A stretch of 64,000 nucleotides of DNA, from NCBI GenBank assembly GCA_017615755.1, contig JAFZZM010000001.1, positions 62,001 through 126,000 on the forward strand. The letters are read 5' to 3'. The position numbers and the translations under genes are program-made. This stretch comes from Clostridiales bacterium. Its GTDB lineage: Bacteria > Bacillota > Clostridia > Saccharofermentanales > Saccharofermentanaceae. A model generated the notes under the pieces. It searched no databases, was not told the origin of the DNA, and saw nothing but the letters and a program-made list of their open reading frames with translations. Numbering within the stretch: the stretch's first letter is position 1; the number at the start of each line of letters is the position of its first letter. This document shows, piece by piece, positions 25,802-34,518 of this stretch.

Positions 25802-28416
25802 GCGTCCTTCTCCCCTTCCAGATGCGGTGAAGGCTTAGAGAAAAGATATCCCTGCGAATAGTCCACATCGTACATCATGAGTTTCTGTTGGATATCATCG
25901 TTCTCAACAAATTCCGCCACGATGCTGATCTTTCTGGCACCAAGTTTCTTCCAGCCCATGATCAACGCGATCACATTCTCCGCCTCCTTATTGTTGCAAC
26001 AGTTCACAACGATGGAACCATCGATCTTCAGGAAGTCTGAATGGATACTCAGAAGATGCTGCAGATTGGAAAAACCACTGCCAAAATCGTCAATGGAGAT
26101 CAGGCCGCCCAGTTCATGTACACGATCGACAAACGCGACCAGTTCATTGTAATCGGAAATATCCTCATTCTCCAGGATCTCAAAGACATAGTTTTCCGGG
26201 TGCGGAGAACGCGAAAGCTCGTCATAGATCAGTTCCGTGATCTCCTTATTCTTGATATCCCGGATGCCCAGGTTCAGGCTCACACTCAGATGATCTTTAT
26301 CACGGAACCGGTCAAAGACCTTCCGGATCATGATCTTGGAGATCTCATCATAAAGAAGACCATAGTTTCTCGCGATATCCAGGAAGCTGTTCGGATAGTA
26401 GATCTTACCGTTCTCATCCTGAAGACGCATCAGCGCCTCATAGTGATGGATCCGAAGCTGCTTGTTATCGTAGATCCCCTGGAAGTACGGAACCACACCA
26501 TCATTGGCAATCGCGTAGTTGATCACGTTAACCATGTGATAGCGCTCCCGGATACTGCTCTCATCGAGGTGTTCTACAGAAGAAGCTTCACAGACATAGA
26601 ACTGCATGTTCTTATTTATCATCTCAACACGTGCGGAGTAGTAGGTAGAATCCAGCGTCTCGGCTGTGCATCCGTCAATCACGCAGAAGATCGGCACGAT
26701 CGCAATCAGATCATCCGAATACTCGAAAAGCTCTTTCTGCAGATTCTCCATATCCTTCACAAACTTTGAAAGCGCTACACGGTACGAAGGCTCGGCAATC
26801 GCGATGTGCCACTTATCGAGGATGTACATATGGTACTTCTTCGATCTGGCAAAAGCAGAACACTTCGTGATGTAGTTTCGGTACGTAAGATCGATCAGAT
26901 GCGTCGGAAATACCTTCTCCATTTCCGCAGTCTCCGTTACGTTGATCATGCAGACCCGGTCATATCCTCTGACCTTGATATCCATGTTCATCGCCGCGGC
27001 ATTCGGCATCTCTTCATTCTCGGAATAAAGAAGCAAAGATTCACATTCACGAATAAAAGCCTTCATCTCATCAAGTCCCTTATGGTAAGGACCATTATCG
27101 AGTTTTTCTTCTACTTCGAGCAGAGAATTCAGAAGCTCCTGATTATCGTATGTCAGCATATCCGAATGGGAAAATGCGTACGGATTATACTCCTGCGGGA
27201 ACGCTTTCTCACCGGCCACTGTCAGTACAAAAGAGCAGTTTGAGAAAGTATTTTTATCACCATACGAAGCGATCTCACCATTAGTAACGCATCCGCAGAT
27301 ATTGGATTTCTCATACGCAGAAAGCTCCCATCTCAGGCAGTTTCCGTAGATCCTCGTACGCGCATTGTCCGCATAACCGAAGATCGTCTCTGCTTTCTCA
27401 AAACTCTCGATCCTACGGAACATGTTCCGGTTATCCGACACGATCTTTCTGTCATAAATGAAACCCTTCTTGATCAGAAGTCCCTTACGGAGGATGCAAT
27501 TCGTATAAAGAAGATTTCTTCTCATATCCGTATCTGAATCGATTTCTTCCGCATTTTCGGAATCCTGCGCAAGACCGCCTGCCTGTTCCATATCAAGAAG
27601 GCTCTTATTCTTCGCGATCCTCAGGTATACCGGAATCTCATCCGCTTCCGAATACACAAACGGGAAAAGCTCTGCGAGATGTCTGTCTTCGGTAACTCCA
27701 CCGATCGTACCGGTCCAGAACGTCTCATCCGGATTCTTATCGTCGATAGAAAGGATCACCGACTTATGGATATCCGTGATCTCGCAATCTTCTCCGATCG
27801 TCTGTACACCGGTTGCACTGGCCGTATAGCTCTCCAAAGCATCACCGGAGAAAGAGGCCAGAAGCACGGCCTTATCTGACCAGCCGTTCTCGTCAAAAAC
27901 AAATCCATCACACTTAGTATTCACTGTCGGGCGATCAGTAACACCGCCGATCATCTGTACACCGGAAAAAACATCATTCGAAGCAACCACAAAACCGGAC
28001 ACATCGCGATATGTAGGCGTAAAGAACGCAAGCAGAAGTTTGGTATCTTCCGCGACCAGCTTCTCGGCGATCTGATTCGCCAGTTCTGAAGCCGGGATCT
28101 GATTCGAATTCGATTCATTGAAAAGAGGAATCATCCGTGTCTTTACGGCTCCACCATTCATCTGGGTCACAGAAATCACGCACTGATTCGATAAGCACTT
28201 GCCACGATAGATGACCGCAGAAGTACTTGTTCCCAGAATGGAAGCGGTAGGCACGATGTTCTTGATAAATCTGGCCATATCTACTGCTTCGTCCTGCAGA
28301 TGGATGGCCGTATGAATACGAACCAGAACGCTGTTTTCCTTCGCGTCCAGATTCAACTGTTTCAGCGTCTCAGACAATCTGACTTTGGACATGTATTGAA
28401 AATTCCAAGTAAACAT
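25798..28416 (-). CDS. FIST-domain c-di-GMP phosphodiesterase (EAL)
   Basis: 872 residues from the ATG at 28416, chosen because GGGAGGAG lies seven bases upstream; the in-frame start at 28509 lacks a site. N-terminal FIST sensor domains (residues about 10-370; ASILGTSTSAVIYRG, GGVTDRPTVN, WTGTIGGVTEDRH) bind small ligands in characterised relatives. A degenerate GGDEF-like region follows, then an EAL domain at the C-terminus. Catalytic EAL residues are kept: HHYEALMRL, SLNLGIRD, FEILENE, IDDFGSGFSN, DFLKIDGS, AEFVEN and YSQGYLFSKP. It should therefore hydrolyse c-di-GMP. It is the first gene of the operon with the binding-domain protein downstream. Confidence 0.88.
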   Translation of the reverse strand: MFTWNFQYMSKVRLSETLKQLNLDAKENSVLVRIHTAIHLQDEAVDMARFIKNIVPTASILGTSTSAVIYRGKCLSNQCVISVTQMNGGAVKTRMIPLFNESNSNQIPASELANQIAEKLVAEDTKLLLAFFTPTYRDVSGFVVASNDVFSGVQMIGGVTDRPTVNTKCDGFVFDENGWSDKAVLLASFSGDALESYTASATGVQTIGEDCEITDIHKSVILSIDDKNPDETFWTGTIGGVTEDRHLAELFPFVYSEADEIPVYLRIAKNKSLLDMEQAGGLAQDSENAEEIDSDTDMRRNLLYTNCILRKGLLIKKGFIYDRKIVSDNRNMFRRIESFEKAETIFGYADNARTRIYGNCLRWELSAYEKSNICGCVTNGEIASYGDKNTFSNCSFVLTVAGEKAFPQEYNPYAFSHSDMLTYDNQELLNSLLEVEEKLDNGPYHKGLDEMKAFIRECESLLLYSENEEMPNAAAMNMDIKVRGYDRVCMINVTETAEMEKVFPTHLIDLTYRNYITKCSAFARSKKYHMYILDKWHIAIAEPSYRVALSKFVKDMENLQKELFEYSDDLIAIVPIFCVIDGCTAETLDSTYYSARVEMINKNMQFYVCEASSVEHLDESSIRERYHMVNVINYAIANDGVVPYFQGIYDNKQLRIHHYEALMRLQDENGKIYYPNSFLDIARNYGLLYDEISKIMIRKVFDRFRDKDHLSVSLNLGIRDIKNKEITELIYDELSRSPHPENYVFEILENEDISDYNELVAFVDRVHELGGLISIDDFGSGFSNLQHLLSIHSDFLKIDGSIVVNCCNNKEAENVIALIMGWKKLGARKISIVAEFVENDDIQQKLMMYDVDYSQGYLFSKPSPHLEGEKDA

Positions 28417-28768
28417 TGTCCTGCTCCTCCCTGTGCACGTAATAGAATCATTTCCAAACGCCCCGGATCTGTCCTGACTGATCCGGTCATGATTCTTTCC
28501 GTTTTGCACACGCTATAACCCGTCAATAATATTATACGACCCCAAAATATTGAGAGATACTGTCCAAATGTTAAAAAATTTAAAACAACTACAGGAATTG
28601 ATGTAAGAAAAACGTCTTTAGACTTCTCATTATTTGTCATCCCTCTTTTTTTTCTTGAAATACCATTCCCCGAAAAAGTATAATGGGTGGGTAATCATAA
28701 TATATTATGGGTAAGAAGGCAGAAGCCGTGATGCTGTGCCTTCGAAATAACCAAGGAGGGCAAATATT
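28417..28768. other. Divergent intergenic region with promoters both ways
   Basis: This 352-base gap separates the FIST-EAL operon from the small membrane protein pair. It is AT-rich in its middle and holds a reverse-strand -10 (TATAAT, 28531-28536) and a full forward promoter at 28655-28684. A possible hairpin, GAAGGCA (28715-28721) with TGCCTTC (28737-28743), sits in the forward leader. No RNA gene was recognised. Confidence 0.55.
28655..28684 (+). promoter_or_regulatory. Promoter of the small membrane protein pair
   Basis: TTGAAA (28655-28660), an 18-base spacer and TATAAT (28679-28684), leaving a leader of about 78 bases before the ATG at 28769. Confidence 0.65.
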
Positions 28769-29176
28769 ATGGCATGTTTTATAGTTCCCGCTACAGAAGC
28801 GATCGTAACCACGATTGCCGCTAAAGTTTTAAAGAAGCGTGAAGAATCCCGGAAGATCTCTCGTTCCGGATCTACTGATGAAATCATCGAGAAAGCGTCT
28901 TTCTCAAGAAAGCTCGGCTGGCTCAATAATCTGCTTTGGGGCGGTTCGGCGCTTCTGGCTCTTGAGCACGTATGGCACGGTGAAGTTGTACCGTGGTTCC
29001 CGTTCCTGACCGCAGCAAGCGATCCGGAAAGCAAGGCAGAAATGCTTCATGAGATGTCCACCGTCGGTGTGACCATGGCTCTTCTTGTAACCGGCGTATG
29101 GGTCGGCATGGTCGTTGTTTCCAGCGTTCTGGAAAAGAAGGCCGCCAAGCTCAAGCTCGCTGAGAATAAGAAGTAA
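28769..29176 (+). CDS. Small membrane protein, first of a pair upstream of larBC
   Basis: 135 residues; GGAGGG 8 bases before ATG. It opens with a hydrophobic MACFIVPATEAIVTTIAAKV that may be a membrane helix or signal anchor, then a charged Lys/Arg-rich stretch, a second hydrophobic segment (WLNNLLWGGSALLALEHVW) and a third (GVTMALLVTGVWVGMVVVS), ending in a Lys-rich tail. The order suggests a two- or three-helix inner-membrane protein. I cannot name the family. It is 12 bases from the next small membrane protein gene with its own strong RBS, so they are an operon. Confidence 0.7.
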   Translation: MACFIVPATEAIVTTIAAKVLKKREESRKISRSGSTDEIIEKASFSRKLGWLNNLLWGGSALLALEHVWHGEVVPWFPFLTAASDPESKAEMLHEMSTVGVTMALLVTGVWVGMVVVSSVLEKKAAKLKLAENKK

Positions 29177-29188
29177 GGAGGCTCTCAC

Positions 29189-29506
29189 ATGACATTACTG
29201 GTAACTGTATTTGCCGCTATCGTGGCAACGATCGTATGGTATAAGAATTCTCCGAAGGACGACATGAAGGTCGGCACTCTATCTCTGATCTACTGGGGTG
29301 CATCCCTGATGTGGACAGTCGATGCGATCTTCGAGTATGCCGAGCTGAAAGAAGAATACTTCAATCCTGCTGCACAGGATATGCTGAATGATTTCTTCCT
29401 TGGTCTGACCGTCGTTGCACTTGGTCTTGTTATCTGGCTGGTCATTTTACTGGTCAAGGATCCGAAGGGTGTCGTAAAGAGCGCACTTCTTTCAAAGAAG
29501 AACTGA
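29189..29506 (+). CDS. Small membrane protein, second of a pair upstream of larBC
   Basis: 105 residues with three hydrophobic segments: LLVTVFAAIVATIVW, LSLIYWGASLMWTVDAIFEY and FFLGLTVVALGLVIWLVILLV. Acidic residues lie between helices two and three. I do not recognise the family. The pair with the upstream 135-residue protein is likely to form a membrane complex. A strong terminator directly follows (29524-29555), yet larB begins 18 bases beyond it, so the pair and the lar genes may be linked by read-through. Confidence 0.7.
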   Translation: MTLLVTVFAAIVATIVWYKNSPKDDMKVGTLSLIYWGASLMWTVDAIFEYAELKEEYFNPAAQDMLNDFFLGLTVVALGLVIWLVILLVKDPKGVVKSALLSKKN

Positions 29507-29523
29507 GTTAACATTGTTACATC

Positions 29524-29563
29524 AGGCGGTCTTGCGGGGTTTCGCAGGACCGCCTTACTTTTT
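29524..29563 (+). terminator. Terminator between the membrane pair and larB
   Basis: AGGCGGTC-TGCG (29524-29536) pairs with CGCA-GACCGCCT (29543-29555), followed by TACTTTTTAG. The T-run abuts the AGGTGAG ribosome-binding site of larB. No separate larB promoter is visible, so lar expression may depend on read-through. Confidence 0.85.
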
Positions 29564-29573
29564 AGGTGAGAGT

Positions 29574-30329
29574 ATGAAAACAGAAGTCAAAGCCATTCTG
29601 GAAGCTGTTTCGAAGGGAGAATTGTCCGTTGACGAAGCCCTTCTCCGATTAAAGACCGCGCCCTATGAAGATATCGGATTCGCCAAAGTGGACCTGCACA
29701 GAAGAGTGCAGCAAGGCGTCCCTGAAGTGATCTACGGTGCAGGAAAAACTCCGGAACAGATGACCGGTATCCTGGATGTCATGATCCGTGCCGGCCAGGA
29801 CCGTATCCTGATCACGCGTCTTTCCGAAGAAGCCTGTTCCGAGATCTCTAAGACCTATCCCCTCACCTATTACAAAGACGCACGTCTGGGCATATACGGC
29901 GCGCTTCCTGCCCCTGACGGTATCGGTACCGTCGTAGTCGCCACAGGCGGTACCAGCGACCTTCCCGTTGCGGAAGAAGCCGCACGCACTGCCGAGTTCT
30001 ATGGAAACGAAGTCGTACGTCTCTATGACGTCGGTGTAGCGGGTCTGCACCGTCTTCTTTCCCATACGGAAGAGATTGCGAAGGCCAGCGTCATCATTGC
30101 CATTGCCGGCATGGAAGGCGCGCTCGCCAGTGTCATCGGCGGTCTCGCCGATTGTCCGGTCATTGCCGTACCCACCAGCGTCGGCTACGGCGCTGCTTTT
30201 GAAGGATTATCCGCACTTTTGTCCATGCTCAATTCCTGCGCCAGTGGCGTGTCTGTCGTTAACATCGACAACGGCTTCGGCGCCGGCTATCTGGCCAGCA
30301 TGATCAACCATATGGAGGCGAAAAAATGA
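29574..30329 (+). CDS. larB: Nickel-pincer cofactor biosynthesis protein LarB
   Basis: 251 residues from the ATG at 29574, preceded by AGGTGAG. LarB carboxylates and hydrolyses nicotinic acid adenine dinucleotide to pyridinium-3,5-bisdicarboxylate mononucleotide, the first step toward the nickel pincer cofactor of lactate racemase. It is related to the AIR carboxylase PurE: VPEVIYGAGKTPEQ, VVVATGGTSDLPVAEEAA, YDVGVAGLHRLL, VIIAIAGMEGALASVIGG, VPTSVGYGAAFEGL and SVVNIDNGFGAGYLA. It overlaps larC by 4 bases (ATGA). Confidence 0.94.
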   Translation: MKTEVKAILEAVSKGELSVDEALLRLKTAPYEDIGFAKVDLHRRVQQGVPEVIYGAGKTPEQMTGILDVMIRAGQDRILITRLSEEACSEISKTYPLTYYKDARLGIYGALPAPDGIGTVVVATGGTSDLPVAEEAARTAEFYGNEVVRLYDVGVAGLHRLLSHTEEIAKASVIIAIAGMEGALASVIGGLADCPVIAVPTSVGYGAAFEGLSALLSMLNSCASGVSVVNIDNGFGAGYLASMINHMEAKK

Positions 30330-31702
30330 AGACACTGTATATTGATTGTTCCATGGGCGCCGCCGGCGATATGCTGACCGCAGCTCTTCTCGAGCTTCTT
30401 CCCGGATCCGACCGGGAAGCATTTGTTGCGAAACTGAATTCCCTGGGGATCCCCGGCGTGAAGTACTCCTCTGCTCCGTCTGTAAAGTGCGGCATCACCG
30501 GTACGCATATGAGCGTGACCATTGATGGTGAAGAAGAAGACGAGCATATGCATGAACACCACCATGATCATGAACATGAGCACCATCACCATGACCACGA
30601 TCACGAGCATGAGCATGATCATCACGAACATGAGCACGAACATGAACATGAACATAGCCACGGACACGAAGGCCACACACATCACCACAGCAGCCTCCAC
30701 GATATCGAACATATCGTAACGGGACACCTTTCTCTCCCGACTATGGTGGCACTGGATGTCATGGCAGTCTATCAGGAGATCGCGGAAGCGGAAGGTCACG
30801 TACACGGTAAGCCGGTCGACCAGATCCATTTCCACGAAGTCGGGACCATGGACGCAGTCGCGGATATCGTGGCCGTATGTCTCCTTATGCATAAACTGAA
30901 GGTCGACGAAGTGGTCGTTTCTCCGATCCATGTCGGTGCCGGCCAGGTCAAGTGTGCTCACGGGATCCTGCCCGTTCCCGCACCGGCTACGGCATATATA
31001 CTTAGAAATGTTCCGACCTATGGCGGAAATATCCAGGGTGAGCTCTGCACCCCGACCGGTGCGGCTCTCCTGAAACACTTTGCGACAAGATTCGGCTCCC
31101 AGCCCTTGATGACGACCTCCGCCATCGGCTACGGCATGGGCAGAAAAGATTTCCCGCAGGCCAACTGCGTGCGCACCATGCTTGGAGAGAAAATGAATCT
31201 TTCTGCTCCTTCAACACAAGAATCCTCTATGGAGCATAAGCATCACGATCACACACATCCTTGTGGCAGCGGCAACAATGTGATCGAGCTGTCCTGCAAT
31301 GTTGATGATATGACCGCTGAGGCGATTTCCTTTGCCATGGAGCAGTTCTTCGCCGCAGGTGCCAATGAGGTCTACACTGTTCCGTCCGGCATGAAGAAGT
31401 CCCGCCCCGGCGTGCTCCTTCGTGTGCTCTGCAAACCTGAGGACCGCGAGAAAATGGTAGAACTGATCTTCCGCCATACCACGACGATCGGCATCCGTGA
31501 ACTTGCTTTCAAGCGCTATGTTCTCGAGCGAACGATCGAGACACAGGATACCCCGTTCGGACAGGTCAGAAGAAAAGTGTCTTCCGGATACGGCGTCACG
31601 CGTGCGAAGTATGAATACGAAGACCTCGCCCGCATCGCCAGGGAGCAGAACCTCAGTCTTTCCGAAGTGGAGGCAAAACTGTCTGATCTGACATCTGACT
31701 GA
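30326..31702 (+). CDS. larC: Nickel insertion protein LarC, single-frame form with His-rich insert
   Basis: 458 residues. LarC is a CTP-dependent nickel insertase that metallates the pincer cofactor. Recognisable blocks are MKTLYIDCSMGAAGDMLTAA, IHFHEVGTMDAVADIV, VVVSPIHVGAGQVKCAHGI, PVPAPATAYIL, ELCTPTGAALLKHF, IGYGMGRKDF and, after a second His cluster, IELSCNVDDMTAEAISF. Between about residues 73 and 125 lies a long His/Asp/Glu-rich insert, which may store nickel. In Lactobacillus plantarum LarC is made by frameshifting of two genes; here one frame covers both halves. No larA or larE is in this window. Confidence 0.94.
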   Translation: MKTLYIDCSMGAAGDMLTAALLELLPGSDREAFVAKLNSLGIPGVKYSSAPSVKCGITGTHMSVTIDGEEEDEHMHEHHHDHEHEHHHHDHDHEHEHDHHEHEHEHEHEHSHGHEGHTHHHSSLHDIEHIVTGHLSLPTMVALDVMAVYQEIAEAEGHVHGKPVDQIHFHEVGTMDAVADIVAVCLLMHKLKVDEVVVSPIHVGAGQVKCAHGILPVPAPATAYILRNVPTYGGNIQGELCTPTGAALLKHFATRFGSQPLMTTSAIGYGMGRKDFPQANCVRTMLGEKMNLSAPSTQESSMEHKHHDHTHPCGSGNNVIELSCNVDDMTAEAISFAMEQFFAAGANEVYTVPSGMKKSRPGVLLRVLCKPEDREKMVELIFRHTTTIGIRELAFKRYVLERTIETQDTPFGQVRRKVSSGYGVTRAKYEYEDLARIAREQNLSLSEVEAKLSDLTSD

Positions 31703-31776
31703 CAGACCACTATTCATCTTGGAACAAGTGCTCTGCCGTATGATTTTTTTGTCACGTTCCTTTTATTTCTCTTCGC

Positions 31777-31782
31777 TATAAT
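31777..31782 (+). promoter_or_regulatory. Predicted -10 box of the S37-type lipoprotein gene
   Basis: TATAAT lies 29 bases before the ATG at 31811. No -35 with usual spacing was found. Upstream, a T-run at 31744-31750 after a weak CAGAccACT/AGTgcTCTG stem may end the larC transcript. Confidence 0.4.
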
Positions 31783-31810
31783 GGAACCATGATCAATTGA
31801 GGTGACATAT

Positions 31811-33409
31811 ATGATAAAGAGAAAACTCAGTTGTGCGCTCCTTGCTGCATTGCTCGTATTCCAGGTCTGTGGCTGCAGAGCAAAACAGACGGGGTCGTCC
31901 ACAAGAACAGAACGCACGACAACGACAAAAGAAACGACAGCTTCCGAACAGACAACAACAGAAGAAACTACAGAAACTTCAGAGAGCACAACTGCGCCGT
32001 CATCGGAAACATCCGAAACGACCACGGAGGCAACAGAGACCACGTCCGCTCCGAACGTATCCGGAGATATCCTGGACCGGCTCAAGACGCTGGACCGCGT
32101 AAGTTCAGTCGAAGAAATCACTACAGCAGTAAGCCTGAATCAGGACGCTAGAAAATTCCTGATCACATTCGACATGCCGCTGGACTGGAAGAATCCCGAC
32201 GCGGGTTCTTTTCCACAAAGGGCAGAATTCGTCTATGTCGGTGACGACCATAAGAACGTATTCTGCTGCGACGGATACATGCTTTATGAGCAGATGCTCA
32301 ACTTCATATACCGCTGCGAATTCGCAGAGCATCTGGATGCAAACTACGTCAATGTCGAACACCGATTCTTCGGCAAATCCGTACCGGATGGTCTGGATAC
32401 GCAGAAGCTGGATTACTGGGAATATCTGACCGCGGAAAACGCCGCCGAAGATTTCCATTTCATCATTTCCGAACTCAAGAAGGTCCTGCCTGAAAAATGG
32501 GCATTCACCGGCGCCAGCAAAGGCGGCCAGCTCACGAACATGCAGTCGCATTTTCACCCGGAAGATGCCGAGGCATACGTCGCACTGGTAGCACCGGGCG
32601 GATCGGACCAGGATGCGCCGGACTTTTTCGACTTCATCTATAACGAAATCGGCGAAGAACGCTTCGGTAAAGACAACGCGAAGAAGGTCCGTGACATGGT
32701 ATTGGAGTTTCAGGTCGAATGCATCAAGAATCGTGATACACTGGCGGAGAAATACTATAAGAACGGCATCGACGCAGGTTGTGTCTTTACCGACTTTACC
32801 ACACCGGACATCCTGTTTGATATGGCGGTCCTTGAGTTCGCCACGATCTTCTGGCAGTACGGCAGTTCGCCGGACATCATCGAAGGCACACTGAAATTAA
32901 AAGATTCGGATAACAAGCAAGAGTATCTGGATGCGCTCCTGTCTGCACTTATGTACTGCAATACTCCGGATGTCTGGAGCAACAACACCGAGTATTTCCC
33001 GTACTATGTACAGGCCGCCAGACAGAACGGTGAGCACGAATACGATTTTTCTTTCTTACGAAAAGCACTTGAGGAAGACGGCTCCGGTGCTTCCCTGGTC
33101 GTAACGGAAGATATGGAGAAAGGCCTTCTGTTCCGTATGGTATTTACGGACGAACAGTATAAAGCCTTCACCTTCGATGATTCTGTCTATAAGGACATGC
33201 TTACATGGTCACATACGACTACGAAGACTTCGATCATGATATACGGCGGAGCCGATGTATGGTATACCGTACGTCTTCCCGACGTGACCGATAATCCGAA
33301 TGTGCATATCTATGTGGCGAAAGCTTCCTGCCATAACACCATGATCGTATCGCTCAGTCCGAGCGAGCAGGAAGAGATCTACGATATTCTCGAAAAAGCT
33401 CTGGCGTGA
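31811..33409 (+). CDS. PS-10/S37 family peptidase-like lipoprotein
   Basis: 532 residues from the ATG at 31811, six bases after GAGGTG. The signal segment ends in the lipobox VCGC (Cys22), followed by a Thr/Ser/Glu-rich tether to about residue 80. The catalytic domain carries the S37 tripeptidyl-aminopeptidase pattern: VNVEHRFFGKS around 180 and the nucleophile FTGASKGGQ with Ser236. A later Asp (IMIYGGADVWYTV) and His (ASCHNTM) can complete a triad. S37 enzymes release N-terminal tripeptides from secreted proteins, so this is a candidate surface exopeptidase for peptide scavenging. It is convergent with the esterase gene at 33420. Confidence 0.82.
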   Translation: MIKRKLSCALLAALLVFQVCGCRAKQTGSSTRTERTTTTKETTASEQTTTEETTETSESTTAPSSETSETTTEATETTSAPNVSGDILDRLKTLDRVSSVEEITTAVSLNQDARKFLITFDMPLDWKNPDAGSFPQRAEFVYVGDDHKNVFCCDGYMLYEQMLNFIYRCEFAEHLDANYVNVEHRFFGKSVPDGLDTQKLDYWEYLTAENAAEDFHFIISELKKVLPEKWAFTGASKGGQLTNMQSHFHPEDAEAYVALVAPGGSDQDAPDFFDFIYNEIGEERFGKDNAKKVRDMVLEFQVECIKNRDTLAEKYYKNGIDAGCVFTDFTTPDILFDMAVLEFATIFWQYGSSPDIIEGTLKLKDSDNKQEYLDALLSALMYCNTPDVWSNNTEYFPYYVQAARQNGEHEYDFSFLRKALEEDGSGASLVVTEDMEKGLLFRMVFTDEQYKAFTFDDSVYKDMLTWSHTTTKTSIMIYGGADVWYTVRLPDVTDNPNVHIYVAKASCHNTMIVSLSPSEQEEIYDILEKALA

Positions 33410-33419
33410 TCCTTCAGGA

Positions 33420-34490
33420 CTAATTCCAATAACGCATCTGATCACAAAGGAAATCCACTGCGATTTCCTTTGCTTTTTCTGCCTCGGGAAGATCCGCAAG
33501 CATGTACACATGGAAAAGCCCTTCTCCTCGTACCATACGGACGGAATGGCCGTTGCTTCTCATTTTCTCATACAGTAATTCCGCATCCGGGAACATGATC
33601 TCCTCGGTTCCGATATAGATCAGTGTGTCCGGCATAGAACGGGAAAAATCACCATAGATAGGGCTGATATGATAATCAGAAGGATCGAGATCCCCTGCCC
33701 AGAGTGCGCCCATCAGGGAAAGCCCGTACGGACCGAGAAGACGGTCACGCTGTGTGTAGTCGGAAACAGAAGGGTTGCTGAACGTGGTATCGACCCACGG
33801 GCTGAAAAGCACCATCTTGTCCGGGATCTTCTCCCCGGTTTCATTCAGGTATTCCACGAAACCCAGAGCCAGTCCGCCACCTGCAGATGCACCCGTGATC
33901 GCCGTTACCTGTGATGTAGCACACATATCGCGGTACACATCCGAAAGAAGCGCATAGGCTTCTTCGTAGGTGCCGTGGAAAACAGGACGATAACGGGGAA
34001 TATAGACTCTGGCATGCGTCATCTGCGCCAGTTCATCACAGAACCGGAATTCTGCTTCCGGAAGATCCATGACATACGAACCACCATGAACGTACATGAT
34101 GGAGAAATCTTCCTTCAGATCTTCTTTCGGAGTAAGGACATAGACCTCGCATTCCGAGTCCGTACCTTCTCCGTAGATTTCCTTTGAGAGTGAACAGGCA
34201 GTCCGGATCTGCTCAAGATGCAGATCTCCCATCGGCTGGCTCTTGTAAGATTCAATGATCGGTTCGACCGTACCTTCTTTGTACTGGGCCCGCCCGTACA
34301 CTTCGTAGTCAACGGAATCATAGACCTCCTGACCGATGCTCGTGATCTTGATCCCCAGGATATTGGGATCATTATACGACACGAGTTCCGCAGAGATCTC
34401 CGGCACAAAGGACCTTCTCCTTATCCCCACCACCAGGAGCAGGCATAAGGCCAGAAACAGGATGATTTCCAGCAGGACCCTTTTCTTCAT
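33420..34490 (-). CDS. Alpha/beta hydrolase, HSL-type esterase
   Basis: 356 residues. An N-terminal signal anchor (LLEIILFLALCLLLVVGI) puts the enzyme at the membrane or outside. Hormone-sensitive-lipase features are the oxyanion motif YVHGGSYVMD, the nucleophile motif TGASAGGGLA, a downstream Asp/Glu in YIGTEEIMFPDAELLYE and the final His in GEGLFHVYMLA. Substrates are probably short acyl esters, including acetylated sugars, but this is not certain. It begins 28 bases after fumarase beta stop on the same strand and may lie at the end of that transcript. Confidence 0.85.
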   Translation of the reverse strand: MKKRVLLEIILFLALCLLLVVGIRRRSFVPEISAELVSYNDPNILGIKITSIGQEVYDSVDYEVYGRAQYKEGTVEPIIESYKSQPMGDLHLEQIRTACSLSKEIYGEGTDSECEVYVLTPKEDLKEDFSIMYVHGGSYVMDLPEAEFRFCDELAQMTHARVYIPRYRPVFHGTYEEAYALLSDVYRDMCATSQVTAITGASAGGGLALGFVEYLNETGEKIPDKMVLFSPWVDTTFSNPSVSDYTQRDRLLGPYGLSLMGALWAGDLDPSDYHISPIYGDFSRSMPDTLIYIGTEEIMFPDAELLYEKMRSNGHSVRMVRGEGLFHVYMLADLPEAEKAKEIAVDFLCDQMRYWN

Positions 34491-34502
34491 GCGAACCTCT
34501 TT

Positions 34503-34518
34503 ACCGATAATTATCGGT
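34503..34518. promoter_or_regulatory. Perfect 16-bp palindrome at the fumarase stop / esterase leader
   Basis: ACCGATAATTATCGGT is a perfect palindrome (34503-34518) touching the stop codon of fumarase beta and 13 bases before the esterase ATG. It has no loop, which favours a protein-binding site over a terminator. The binding factor is unknown. Confidence 0.4.

Noticed and set aside
30326..31702. Programmed frameshift in larC as in Lactobacillus plantarum
   Set aside because: Both LarC halves are in one continuous frame here, so no frameshift is needed.
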